Made by a program: the position numbers and the translations under genes
NCBI RefSeq assembly: GCF_018271975.1
Contig: NZ_JAGUCN010000023.1
Location: forward strand, 17,166-81,165
Length of the DNA stretch: 64,000 bases
Reading direction: 5' to 3'
Source: Carboxylicivirga mesophila
GTDB lineage: Bacteria; Bacteroidota; Bacteroidia; Bacteroidales; Marinilabiliaceae
Notes under the pieces: generated by a model
What the model was told of the DNA's origin: nothing
What the model saw: only the letters and a program-made list of their open reading frames with translations
Databases searched by the model: none
In this document: one piece after another, positions 43,603-52,546 of the stretch
Numbering within the stretch: position 1 is the stretch's first letter
Layout of the letters: each line of letters opens with the position of its first letter

Positions 43603-44586
43603 ATGGCTGAAATTCTTGTAGAACCTATTGAGCAATATGCATTAGGTCAGAAGAAAAAAGGGAAAACATTGTTTTCAAAAGTTGGCGTTGTAGGATGTGG
43701 AAAGGAAGGGCAAAATATTGCTCGCATCGCCAGCTGGCATGGAATGGAAGTTGTTTTTATTGAGTTGAATGAGGAAAAAATTACTTCAGCTCTTGACAAC
43801 ATCGGAAAAGAATTAGATAGCAGAATTGAAAACTGGGGCTTAACAGTTAGTGAAAAACGTGCTATCATGAGCCGAATCAAAGGATCGACAGATTTCAATG
43901 ATTTGGCAGACTGCGATTTTGTAATTGAGGCAATCAGAGCTGACGAAAAAACTGGAGTTCGCAGTATTGATGCCCGTAAAGAAGTATTCAGAAAAGTAGA
44001 GGCAGTGGTAGCCCGCGATGCTATTATTGCTACAAATGCCACTACAATTGTTGTTACAGAGTTGGCATCTGAATTACAATTCCGCGAGAGATGTGCCAGC
44101 CTGCACTTCTTTGTAACGTCGCCAGAAGCACGTATCATCGAAGTTGTAAAAGGTTTATATACTTCAGATGAGGTGTATGAGCGTGTTTGCACGTTTGTAA
44201 AGCTAATTAATCGCGATGTAATACCTGTTGAAGAATCAGCTGGTATTGTTAGTGTTCGATTATATGTCACCTTGCTTAATGAGGCTTGTGCTACCTTAAT
44301 GGAAGGTGTGGCTACCATGCGCGATATTGATAAAACCATGGAAATAGGTTTAGGTATGCGCTTAGGTCCTTTCAAAGCAGCTGATGTGATTGGTTTAGAT
44401 AAAGTTGTTCGTTGGATGGAGAACTTGCATGAAGAGTTTGGTAACCAGAAGTTTGCACCTTCGCCATTGGTTCGTCGTTTGGTGCGTGCCAAGCGTTTGG
44501 GTAGTCATGTAGGTGTAGGTTTTTATCGTTATGATCAGGAAGGAAACATCCTGGACGACGAAACGATATTGAGTAAGAAAGCCTAA
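43603..44586 (+). CDS. Divergent 3-hydroxyacyl-CoA dehydrogenase-family protein
   Basis: 327 residues with a 3HCDH N-terminal Rossmann fold (VGVVGCGKEGQNIA) and a C-terminal helical domain (LGPFKAADVIGLD, ending VGVGFYRYDQEG). The catalytic His168 (LHFF) and Glu180 (IIEVV) pair is kept, but other conserved positions differ: the Ser of NTSS is Thr147 (TNATTI), HFFNP reads HFFVTSP, and the Asn of GF-x-x-NR is Val218 (GIVSVR). About 25 extra residues precede the fold. It sits between pta and ackA, so a role in acetoacetyl-CoA to 3-hydroxybutyryl-CoA reduction is tempting, but altered residues leave activity uncertain. Confidence 0.8.
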   Translation: MAEILVEPIEQYALGQKKKGKTLFSKVGVVGCGKEGQNIARIASWHGMEVVFIELNEEKITSALDNIGKELDSRIENWGLTVSEKRAIMSRIKGSTDFNDLADCDFVIEAIRADEKTGVRSIDARKEVFRKVEAVVARDAIIATNATTIVVTELASELQFRERCASLHFFVTSPEARIIEVVKGLYTSDEVYERVCTFVKLINRDVIPVEESAGIVSVRLYVTLLNEACATLMEGVATMRDIDKTMEIGLGMRLGPFKAADVIGLDKVVRWMENLHEEFGNQKFAPSPLVRRLVRAKRLGSHVGVGFYRYDQEGNILDDETILSKKA

Positions 44587-44645
44587 TTAAGTAAAAACAT
44601 TAACGAACAAGATGGTGAGTACATCATCAAAAAGAAATTAGCAAA

Positions 44646-45863
44646 ATGAAAATTTTAGTATTGAACTGTGGTAGTTCATCTATTAAATATCAACTGTTCA
44701 ACATGGCCGAGAGTGATTGGGGTGTGTTGGCAGCAGGTGTAGTTGAGAAAATTGGTCTGAAAGGATCTTTTCTGAAACACCAGAAGGAAGGTAATGAAAA
44801 GGTGTTGTTGGAAGGTGAGATATTAGATCACCAAACCGGTATTGACTATATCCTTGGCGTATTGGTGAGCGAGCGTCATGGGTGTATTAAATCACTCGAA
44901 GAGATTGATGCTGTTGGGCACCGTGTGGTTCACGGTGGTGAGGAGTTTAATTCAAGTGTATTCATTACCAATGATGTAGTGCGTAAAATGGAAGAGTGTA
45001 TCGACCTTGCACCATTGCACAACCCACCAAACCTAAAGGGTATTGAGGCCATTACGCAGCTATTGCCAAGCGTTCCTCAGTGTGGTGTGTTCGATACGGC
45101 TTTCCACCAAACAATGCCTAAGGAGGCCTATATGTATGCTATTCCTCAGTCATTGTATAAGAAGTACGGAATTCGTCGCTATGGTTTCCATGGTACCAGT
45201 CACCGTTATGTATCAAAGCGTGCATGCGAAATTTTAGGTGTTGATTACAAATCTCAGAAGATTATTTCATGTCACCTGGGTAATGGTGCTTCAATTTGCG
45301 CTATCAAAAACGGTGAATCAGTAGATACCTCTATGGGATTCACACCGCTTGAGGGCTTAGTAATGGGTACGCGTGCAGGTGACCTTGACCTTGGGGCAGT
45401 TACATACATTATGGATAAAGAGTTGATTGGTACACGCTCTGCAAGTGTGCTGTTTAACAAGCATAGTGGAATGTTAGGCCTAACTGGTATCTCTTCGGAT
45501 ATGCGTGAGATTGAAAGCGCTGCTTCTGAAGGACATGATGGTGCTTTACTAGGACTGAAAATATACGATTACCGTATCAAGAAGTACATTGGCTCTTATG
45601 CTGCTGCTATGGGAGGTGTTGATGTGATTATTTTCACTGGAGGAATTGGTGAAAATGGCGACAGTACCCGTGCCGGCATTTGCGAAGGATTGGAGTTTTT
45701 AGGTGTAGAAGTAGATCCAGCTAAAAACAAAGGTATGCGTGGAGAAGAGCAGGTGATTAGCCCGGATAATGCCAAGGTAAAAGTGATGGTGGTGCCAACT
45801 AATGAAGAGTTGGTAATTGCTCAGGATACCAAGGCTATTGTCGAAGAATTGGCTAACCGCTAA
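44646..45863 (+). CDS. ackA: Acetate kinase
   Basis: 405 residues. It makes acetate and ATP from acetyl phosphate and ADP. MKILVLNCGSSSIKYQLF is the ASKHA phosphate motif, GHRVVHGGEEF holds an acetate-binding Arg, VFDTAFHQTMP includes the catalytic Asp, and YGFHGTSHRYVSKRA, SCHLGNGASICAI and FTGGIGEN are the ATP-site motifs. It is intact and normal in length. It starts 59 bases after the dehydrogenase gene and is followed by ptb after 32 bases, so the three are probably one transcript. Confidence 0.97.
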   Translation: MKILVLNCGSSSIKYQLFNMAESDWGVLAAGVVEKIGLKGSFLKHQKEGNEKVLLEGEILDHQTGIDYILGVLVSERHGCIKSLEEIDAVGHRVVHGGEEFNSSVFITNDVVRKMEECIDLAPLHNPPNLKGIEAITQLLPSVPQCGVFDTAFHQTMPKEAYMYAIPQSLYKKYGIRRYGFHGTSHRYVSKRACEILGVDYKSQKIISCHLGNGASICAIKNGESVDTSMGFTPLEGLVMGTRAGDLDLGAVTYIMDKELIGTRSASVLFNKHSGMLGLTGISSDMREIESAASEGHDGALLGLKIYDYRIKKYIGSYAAAMGGVDVIIFTGGIGENGDSTRAGICEGLEFLGVEVDPAKNKGMRGEEQVISPDNAKVKVMVVPTNEELVIAQDTKAIVEELANR

Positions 45864-45895
45864 CAGGTTGACTAAATCTTTAGATCCAATATAAA

Positions 45896-46792
45896 ATGTT
45901 TAAATCCTTATCAGATCTTCAAAAGCTTATTGAAAAAAATAAGGTTAAGAAGAAGCTAGCTCTTGCAGTTTCGCAAGATTCACACTCTTTAGAGGCTGTG
46001 CATGCAGCCTTTAAGGCAGGTATTATCGAGCCCATTTTAATCGGTTCCCGTCCTGATACCGAGCGTATCATTGATGAGAAAGGTTTTGATTTTAATGGTG
46101 CTACATTTATTCATGAGCCCGATGATGTAAAATCAGTTGAATTGGCCGTGCGTATGGTGCACGATCATAAGGCAGATATCTTGATGAAAGGTAAAGTGGC
46201 TACTCCTGTGCTGTTAAAAGGAGTGCTTAACAAGGAGTGGGGATTGCGTACAGGTAGTTTGCTGTCGCATTTTGCACTTTTTGAGGTAGATACCTATCAT
46301 AAGTTAATTGCTGTTACTGATGTTGCGATGAATATTGCTCCTAACTTAAAGGATAAGATAGGCATCGTTAATAACTCAGTGGGTTATATGAATAAAATGG
46401 GTATTGCCAAACCTAAGGTGGCAGTACTTGGCGCGATTGAGATGGTGAATGAAAGCATGCAGGCAACTCTGGATGCAGCTTTGCTGTCAAAAATGAATCA
46501 GCGCGACCAGATTAAAAACTGTATCATTGATGGTCCATTGGCCTTTGATAATGCGGTAAGCTTCGAAAGTGCCAAGCATAAAGGCATTAAAAGCGAGGTG
46601 GCCGGAGATACAGATTTGTTATTAATGCCTGATATTGAGGTAGGTAATGTATTGTATAAAACGTTGGTATTCTTTGCAAAAGCTAAGGTGGCCTCTGTAA
46701 TACTTGGCGCATCGGCTCCAATTGTACTTACCTCGCGAAGTGATTCTGAAGAGTCTAAATACAATAGTATACTATTAGCCGCAATGGGCTAA
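45896..46792 (+). CDS. ptb: Phosphate butyryltransferase
   Basis: 298 residues of the PTA_PTB fold. It converts butyryl-CoA plus phosphate to butyryl phosphate. LALAVSQDSHSLEAVHAAFK replaces the VLPEG opening of Pta. ADILMKGKVATPVLLKGVLN, HFALFEVDTYHKLIAVTDVA, KNCIIDGPLAFDNAVS and DLLLMPDIEVGNVLYKTL are the family signatures. It could also act on branched-chain acyl-CoAs. It follows ackA and precedes buk, giving the complete butyryl-CoA to butyrate plus ATP route. Confidence 0.93.
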   Translation: MFKSLSDLQKLIEKNKVKKKLALAVSQDSHSLEAVHAAFKAGIIEPILIGSRPDTERIIDEKGFDFNGATFIHEPDDVKSVELAVRMVHDHKADILMKGKVATPVLLKGVLNKEWGLRTGSLLSHFALFEVDTYHKLIAVTDVAMNIAPNLKDKIGIVNNSVGYMNKMGIAKPKVAVLGAIEMVNESMQATLDAALLSKMNQRDQIKNCIIDGPLAFDNAVSFESAKHKGIKSEVAGDTDLLLMPDIEVGNVLYKTLVFFAKAKVASVILGASAPIVLTSRSDSEESKYNSILLAAMG

Positions 46793-46799
46793 TGGAAAG

Positions 46800-46830
46800 C
46801 ACCCGGTCTGCTCCTCAGGCCGGGTGTTTA
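46800..46830 (+). terminator. Terminator after ptb
   Basis: 7-bp stem CACCCGG (46800-46806) and CCGGGTG (46820-46826), followed by TTTATA. The weak T-tract suggests partial readthrough into buk. Confidence 0.6.
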
Positions 46831-46845
46831 TAAAATATACGTTAA

Positions 46846-46853
46846 TAATTTTG
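46846..46853 (+). promoter_or_regulatory. -7 element of buk
   Basis: TAATTTTG (TAnnTTTG) 31 bases before the buk ATG, suggesting that buk also has its own promoter. No clear -33 TTG. Confidence 0.4.
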
Positions 46854-46883
46854 TGAAAAATCCCAATTAGTAAAAAGCAAACT

Positions 46884-47960
46884 ATGGACAAGAAGAAAAT
46901 CCTTGTTATTAATCCAGGTTCCACATCAACTAAAATAGCAGTGTACTGTGGAGATAAGTCTGTTTTTCTAAAAACATTAAGACATTCGGCTGAAGAAATA
47001 GGTCAGTTTGAAGATATCGCTTCTCAGTTTGAGTTCAGAAAAGAAACAATTGTGAAAGAGCTTTTAGAGGCAGATATTGAAATTGATGATTTTGATGCCA
47101 TTGTTGGTCGTGGTGGAATGGTTAAGCCTATTGCATCAGGTGTGTATGAAGTGAATGAAGCGTTAAAAGCTGACCTGAGAAAGGGTGTGTTAGGACAGCA
47201 TGCCAGTAACTTAGGAGGTTTAATAGCTGATGATTTAGCTAAGAATATTGAAGGTGCACGTGCTTTTATTGCCGATCCGGTTGTGGTGGATGAGTTGCAA
47301 GATGTTGCACGTGTAACGGGTCACCCTGAAATGCCACGCCGTTCAATCTTCCATGCCTTAAATCAAAAGGCTGTAGCTAAGCGCTTTGCAAAAGAGGTTG
47401 AGAAGAAGTACGAAGACATCAATGTGATTGTTGCTCACCTTGGAGGAGGTATCTCCGTTGGTGCTCACCTGCGCGGAAAAGTAGTAGATGTAAACAATGC
47501 ATTGGACGGATACGGACCCTTCTCTCCAGAAAGAGCAGGAACACTGCCAACAGGTGCATTGATTGATGCTTGCTATAGTGGAAAATACACCTATGAGGAA
47601 ATGCGCAAGATTGTGAATGGTAAAGGTGGATTGGTTGCTCACTTGGGTACTAATCAGGCACATGAGGTAGAAAAGAAAGCCGCAGAAGGAGAGCCTCACT
47701 ATAAGCTGATTCACTCGGCTATGTCATACCAGATTGGTAAAACAATTGGTGGTTGCGCTGCAGTTTTGAAAGGTGATGTTGACGGCATCATTGTTACCGG
47801 TGGTATTGCTTACGATAAGCTGGTGATTGAATACCTGAAGGATATGGTTGGCTGGATTGCTCCGGTAAAAGTTTATCCTGGTGAGGATGAGATGCAGGCA
47901 TTGGCTGAAAATGGCTGGGCTGTATTAAACGGAGAAGTAGAATGCAAAATATACGAATAG
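46884..47960 (+). CDS. buk: Butyrate kinase
   Basis: 358 residues of the acetate/butyrate kinase family. It makes butyrate and ATP from butyryl phosphate and ADP. ILVINPGSTSTKIAVY, VGRGGMVKPIASGVYEVNE, IFHALNQKAVAKRFAKEV, IVAHLGGGISVGAH and IIVTGGIAYDKLV are the family motifs. The PERAGTLPTGALID stretch is typical of Buk. It lies after ptb, separated by a weak terminator and a promoter-like element. Confidence 0.96.
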   Translation: MDKKKILVINPGSTSTKIAVYCGDKSVFLKTLRHSAEEIGQFEDIASQFEFRKETIVKELLEADIEIDDFDAIVGRGGMVKPIASGVYEVNEALKADLRKGVLGQHASNLGGLIADDLAKNIEGARAFIADPVVVDELQDVARVTGHPEMPRRSIFHALNQKAVAKRFAKEVEKKYEDINVIVAHLGGGISVGAHLRGKVVDVNNALDGYGPFSPERAGTLPTGALIDACYSGKYTYEEMRKIVNGKGGLVAHLGTNQAHEVEKKAAEGEPHYKLIHSAMSYQIGKTIGGCAAVLKGDVDGIIVTGGIAYDKLVIEYLKDMVGWIAPVKVYPGEDEMQALAENGWAVLNGEVECKIYE

Positions 47961-47981
47961 TACATTAGTGACTATATAGTG

Positions 47982-48012
47982 AATCCCGTTCTGGCAGAGC
48001 GGGATTTTTTTT
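47982..48012 (+). terminator. buk terminator
   Basis: 7-bp stem AATCCCG (47982-47988) and CGGGATT (48000-48006), 11-base loop, then T run. Confidence 0.88.
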
Positions 48013-48037
48013 ATCTTCACCGTTCGTAATATTGTCT

Positions 48038-49321
48038 ATGGGAGAATTGAGTGCGTATTATCTGGTAATAGGAGCAGCCATCATCATTATTGTATCATAT
48101 TTGTACAACATATTGGCTCAAAAGACCAACATACCCAGTGTCATCTTACTGATTGTATCGGGCTATCTGGCAAAAGAGTTTCTGGGCTTTGAGTTTAACG
48201 AAGATGAATGGTTCTTACCGCTCGAAGTATTGGGGATTGTTGGATTAATACTAATCGTGCTGGAGGCGGCTCTGGATTTGGAACTAAGGCGGAAAAAGCT
48301 GCGGTTGATTGGCTTATCAGGTCTTATAGCTGCTTTGTCTTTATTCTTTAATACCTTTTTTCTTGCCATTGGCATCAGGTATTTTATTGGTAACCTGGAT
48401 ATGCTTACAGCTGTTATTTATGCAATTCCATTGGCTATAACCAGCAGTGCTATTGTTATTCCGAGTGTTACCCGCCTGGAGCGGGCTAAGCGAGAATTTT
48501 TGATTTATGAGAGTACCATATCCGATATTTTGGGTATCATGTTTTTTTATCTGCTTGTCGAAAACCTGGATACCAATGGCGCTACAGAGGTAGGGTTTAA
48601 TGTGATTACGACAATAGGAGGCACCTTAATTTTAAGTGTTGTTCTTTCATATGCCATGATAATTGCCTTTCAAAGAATAAAATCGGATGTTAAGCTATTT
48701 CTCTTTTTTGCAGTGCTCATTCTGTTTTATGCCATTGGTAAGCTTTTTCACTTATCATCATTGCTTATGATTTTGGTGTTTGGTTTGGTATTGGAGAACA
48801 GAATGCTGTTTTTCAGCGGCTTTTTGCGTAAGTACCTGTACGAAGAAAATGTGAAACGTGTGCTTGTCGATTTTAAGCTGCTTACGCGTGAGAGTTCCTT
48901 TGTGGTTCGTACATTTTTCTTCTTCATTTTAGGTATGTCAATCACGTTGGCTGGTGTTTTTGTGCCAGATATATTGCTGCTTACACTGTATTTTATAGTC
49001 GGGATGTTTGCTTTTCGATGGCTGCTTTTTAAGCTCATTTTTAAACGTGATTTCTTTCCTCAGTTTTTGATCGCCCCGCGTGGACTCATATCTATATTAT
49101 TGTTTTTTGCTATACCCAAAGAGTTTAGGATTAATGAGTTTGAATTAGGTATTTTATTATTGTCCATAGTAGTAACAAGCCTATTTATGGCATGGGCTTT
49201 GGTACTTAACGGCATAGGCAGATATGGTCGAATGAAGCGTTATATATCCATCTTGCACGCTGTACAAAAAGGCAGGGGCATGATTAACAGAAAAACAAAG
49301 GATAGAGAGAATGCTGCTTAG
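48038..49321 (+). CDS. Cation:proton antiporter (CPA-type)
   Basis: 427 residues from the ATG at 48038. About twelve transmembrane segments cover the whole protein. TNIPSVILLIVSGYLAKEFL, VGLILIVLEAALDLELRRKK and AIPLAITSSAIVIPSV are typical of the Na+/H+ exchanger fold, the last containing the unwound-helix region. FLIYESTISDILGIMFFYLL carries the acidic Asp pair position expected in the ion-binding helix. Ion selectivity cannot be assigned. There is no C-terminal RCK domain. It is a lone gene just after the buk terminator and might offset acid stress from fermentation, by inference. Confidence 0.88.
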   Translation: MGELSAYYLVIGAAIIIIVSYLYNILAQKTNIPSVILLIVSGYLAKEFLGFEFNEDEWFLPLEVLGIVGLILIVLEAALDLELRRKKLRLIGLSGLIAALSLFFNTFFLAIGIRYFIGNLDMLTAVIYAIPLAITSSAIVIPSVTRLERAKREFLIYESTISDILGIMFFYLLVENLDTNGATEVGFNVITTIGGTLILSVVLSYAMIIAFQRIKSDVKLFLFFAVLILFYAIGKLFHLSSLLMILVFGLVLENRMLFFSGFLRKYLYEENVKRVLVDFKLLTRESSFVVRTFFFFILGMSITLAGVFVPDILLLTLYFIVGMFAFRWLLFKLIFKRDFFPQFLIAPRGLISILLFFAIPKEFRINEFELGILLLSIVVTSLFMAWALVLNGIGRYGRMKRYISILHAVQKGRGMINRKTKDRENAA

Positions 49322-49381
49322 CAGCAGGGATAGGTACAATAATTTGTGTAACTTTTGGCAATTGTTTTTGTAAGAAACACT

Positions 49382-51547
49382 ATGGTTAAACAACTATTAA
49401 TAATCGTTTTGGGGTTAATCTCCGTAAATGTTTGGTCGCAAATTTCACATGGTGGTCAACCCATGTTGTTAAATGAGCAGGTAGAACCAATTAGTTTAAT
49501 GCCTGCAAGGACGGCCATGGCTTCTCAGGTTCAATCAAGAGAACAGGGCAAATTGCCGTTGCGATTTGCAGAGGCTATTTACACTAATTTTACACCTCAG
49601 AATAGTGGCCAATGGGAAGTGTCTGCTACTGGTTACAATGTTTGGCGTTTGGCTATTAAGTCGGAAGGAGCAAAAAGTCTTAATTTGATTTTCGACAAGT
49701 TTTGTTTGTTTGATGATGATAAGTTATTTGTTTATAATCCGCAGAGAAGTCATGTTTTAGGAGCTTTCACAAAAGAAAATAATAAACCATCGAAAATATT
49801 TGCAGTGGCTCCGGTAGCAGGTGATGAGCTAATAGTGGAGTTGCAAACAAAGAACGCAGTTGATTTTCCTTTTGAGCTGGAGGTAAGTGCAGTTAATCAC
49901 GATTTTTTAGGTGTACATAAATACCTTAAAAGAAAAAGCGATTTTGGCGATTCAGGGCTGTGTAATATTAATGCTTCTTGTGAAAGTATTTGTTCGGATG
50001 AAATAAGACGATCGGTGTGTAAAATTATCAGCGATGGCGTATATCTGTGTTCTGGAACCATGCTTAATAGTTCTGTTGAGGAGGGAAATCCTTTGTTTTT
50101 GACAGCAGGACATTGTACCACTAATACATCTGGAGTGCCTTTTGACTATACGGCCCAAACAATTATTTTCTTTTTCAACTATGAATCATTTAGTTGCGAG
50201 CCGGTTGTGAATGGTGTTGATGCACAAACCGTATCTGGAGCCGAATTATTAGCCTACGTTGAAAACATGGATTTTGCTCTTTTACAAATGGGTGAAACAC
50301 CTAAAGATAATTATCGTCCGTATCTGGCAGGCTGGACACGAGCCGAAAACATTGATAATACTGTATTTTCAGTACATCATCCCCAGGGTGATGTGAAAAA
50401 AATTGCCGTCTCGGCGGCAGCACCAGTAAATGCTACCTATAATGCGAAATCATATGGAGACGTGTCATTTCTTGAGAATATCCACTGGCAGATAGCTCTT
50501 TGGGATAGGGGTGTAACAGAAGGTGGTTCATCAGGTTCCGGATTGTTTACCGAAGATCAGCTTTTTATTGGTAATCTTTCAGGAGGTGAAGCGTATTGTG
50601 GAAACCCTTATAATGATTATTACGTCCGGTTTAATCAGGCATGGAACTATAATAGTGAAAAAAACAAAAGTTTGGTGCAATGGCTGTCGCCCGATGATGT
50701 AAACAGAACACAAATGATTGGGCGGGAGCTATCCAGCTACAAACGTGTTTCTCATTTAAATAATGAGCGAACAGCAAATGTTCTATACGATAATAAGTTT
50801 ATAGGAAGTTGGTCGGGGCATAACGAACGTGGTTACACAGCGTATGCCAGTTCATTTTATGATGTTGAAAGTGCAACAATAAGTGGTGTTTATCTTGTTC
50901 CCGCAAAAGTCGAAAGTTCAAGCCAGACTATTAACGTAACTATTTGGGATAATAATAATGGCAAGCCGGGTGATGTATTGTGGAGTCAGGAAAATATTCA
51001 ATTAAACAGTGTGTATGAAAATAGTGAGACGTTGATAGAATTGGCTGTCCCACTGGAGCTGAACAATGCATTTTTTGCAGGGATTGAGCTCTCTTACTCT
51101 GCGAGTGTTGATACTTTTGGCATCTATATGAGTGATTTATCTGCAGAGGAGGGTCTTAATCGTGCATATATTAGGCAGTCAGATGGTCAATGGGTCGCAT
51201 TTAGCGATGTTCACTCGTCGGGAAAAAAAGCCAGCTACTGGGTTGATGTTTTAGCGGCAGATCCTGTATTTGTAAGTGTTGGGGATAAACCGACGTCTAT
51301 AAAAAGAAACTATGTGAATATTCTTAATCATCCCATCAAAAACAGAACCATACAGTTTAATTCAGATGTAAAGGATTTAAGGACTGTTGACGTTTATGCC
51401 CTCAATGGGCAGGTTGTTAAGACTTACGTTATTCAGAATCCTGCAAAGGATGCTTTCTCAGTGCACGGCATACCGCAGGGTGTTTACCTTTTGAAATTTA
51501 GTTCTTCCACCGAAGTAATTGTCAAGAAGGTGCTGATTGTGGACTAA
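49382..51547 (+). CDS. Secreted trypsin-like serine protease with type A T9SS sorting domain
   Basis: 721 residues from the ATG at 49382. The signal peptide ends VNVWSQ. A propeptide of about 20-190 is followed by a chymotrypsin-fold domain: His244 (LTAGHC), Asp297 (MDFALLQM) and Ser384 (GGSSGSGLF), with many Cys (CNINASCESICSDEIRRSVC), closest in layout to lysyl endopeptidases. A beta-sandwich region of about 470-640 comes next. The C-terminal 80 residues, with VDVYALNGQVVKTY and IPQGVYLLKFSSS, are the type A sorting domain of the type IX system, so the protease is exported and probably surface-attached. No operon partner. Confidence 0.9.
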   Translation: MVKQLLIIVLGLISVNVWSQISHGGQPMLLNEQVEPISLMPARTAMASQVQSREQGKLPLRFAEAIYTNFTPQNSGQWEVSATGYNVWRLAIKSEGAKSLNLIFDKFCLFDDDKLFVYNPQRSHVLGAFTKENNKPSKIFAVAPVAGDELIVELQTKNAVDFPFELEVSAVNHDFLGVHKYLKRKSDFGDSGLCNINASCESICSDEIRRSVCKIISDGVYLCSGTMLNSSVEEGNPLFLTAGHCTTNTSGVPFDYTAQTIIFFFNYESFSCEPVVNGVDAQTVSGAELLAYVENMDFALLQMGETPKDNYRPYLAGWTRAENIDNTVFSVHHPQGDVKKIAVSAAAPVNATYNAKSYGDVSFLENIHWQIALWDRGVTEGGSSGSGLFTEDQLFIGNLSGGEAYCGNPYNDYYVRFNQAWNYNSEKNKSLVQWLSPDDVNRTQMIGRELSSYKRVSHLNNERTANVLYDNKFIGSWSGHNERGYTAYASSFYDVESATISGVYLVPAKVESSSQTINVTIWDNNNGKPGDVLWSQENIQLNSVYENSETLIELAVPLELNNAFFAGIELSYSASVDTFGIYMSDLSAEEGLNRAYIRQSDGQWVAFSDVHSSGKKASYWVDVLAADPVFVSVGDKPTSIKRNYVNILNHPIKNRTIQFNSDVKDLRTVDVYALNGQVVKTYVIQNPAKDAFSVHGIPQGVYLLKFSSSTEVIVKKVLIVD

Positions 51548-51585
51548 GCAGTGTTCAGAATTTCATATTTGGACTATTGGTTGGT

Positions 51586-52545
51586 TTATTCAATAATCTT
51601 CAGGTTATCGAGGCAGAAATACATGGGCAGACTAAATGTTTCATCAGCATCGCGGGATGACCTGAGCTCAAACTTCAATTGATGAATGGCCCCAAGTGAT
51701 GTCAAATCTACTTGTTCCCATTCCGAAATAAGGTATTTATCGGCTGTTAACTCAGGACGATAATCAGCCAGGAGAAATTCAACAGGTCCGGATATCTTTG
51801 CACCATTTTGGTCTAAACCGCTAATGCTTAATAAATAATAGTCTTTGCCTTCTTTCTTATTAAATCCGGATTGCATTGTTAGGTAGCTGCGAGTGGCATT
51901 GTTTACTTCAATGCTTCTGACTACATGAGCATTTCCATCGTTAAATGTAACAGGGAATGATTTATCTGCCTGCTGCTTATAAATCATAAATATGTCAGAG
52001 TCATCGGCCCCAGAACCGGCATATACGCTAAACTCATTCTTTTCGGTGGCATCAGTTTTATTGGTATTGTCACTTAACGCAAAACCGCCCCAATCAGCAG
52101 GTGACGCTGCATCATAGTCGCAGGTATAGCGTATGTATTTAAACTGGTGGAAGCCATCTTCGGGCTGATTGAAGTAGCCATCATCATTTAAGTTGTCAAA
52201 CTCTTCAAAACTGTTAATGTCCAATGAGTTTACGCTTATATTCATGGCATCTTCACCGTATGGTGTAACAACGCTAAATGCAAGCAGATAGGTGCCAAGT
52301 GGCCTGTTCTCAAAGGTGTATATCTTTTCATTTTCTATGGTCACATCATTTTCGGACCATGTGTACTCCGAATCAATATCATAGGTTATTTTGGGTTCGA
52401 TATATTCAACGCTATCGGTATCAAAATCGAAACCGCCGTCAGGTATTTGCAGGAATATTTCCGGTGCAGGTATCACCTTCTCATTGTTCTGACAGGCTGA
52501 TAATGTAATGATTGATAGAAGAACGCTATATAGGTACTTGTACAT
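51586..52545 (-). CDS. DUF4465-like surface lipoprotein
   Basis: 319 residues with a lipoprotein signal (LLSIITLSAC). The N-terminal ~90 residues form an Ig/PKD-like segment. The rest matches the DUF4465 pattern: WGGFALSDNTNKTD, then YLTMQSGFNKKEGKDYYLLS, then FLLADYRPE, WEQVDLTSLGAIHQLKFEL and the end MYFCLDNLKI. DUF4465 proteins are often cell-surface lipoproteins near TonB-dependent receptor genes; the function here is not shown. It is last of the minus-strand operon, 1 base after the thioredoxin-like gene. Confidence 0.82.
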   Translation of the reverse strand: MYKYLYSVLLSIITLSACQNNEKVIPAPEIFLQIPDGGFDFDTDSVEYIEPKITYDIDSEYTWSENDVTIENEKIYTFENRPLGTYLLAFSVVTPYGEDAMNISVNSLDINSFEEFDNLNDDGYFNQPEDGFHQFKYIRYTCDYDAASPADWGGFALSDNTNKTDATEKNEFSVYAGSGADDSDIFMIYKQQADKSFPVTFNDGNAHVVRSIEVNNATRSYLTMQSGFNKKEGKDYYLLSISGLDQNGAKISGPVEFLLADYRPELTADKYLISEWEQVDLTSLGAIHQLKFELRSSRDADETFSLPMYFCLDNLKIIE

Positions 52546-52546
52546 G

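Noticed and set aside
43647..44492. 281-codon minus-strand open frame opposite the dehydrogenase gene
   Set aside because: It is antisense to a clear plus-strand gene, low in complexity (Ser/Thr/Ile-rich) and has no recognisable domain.
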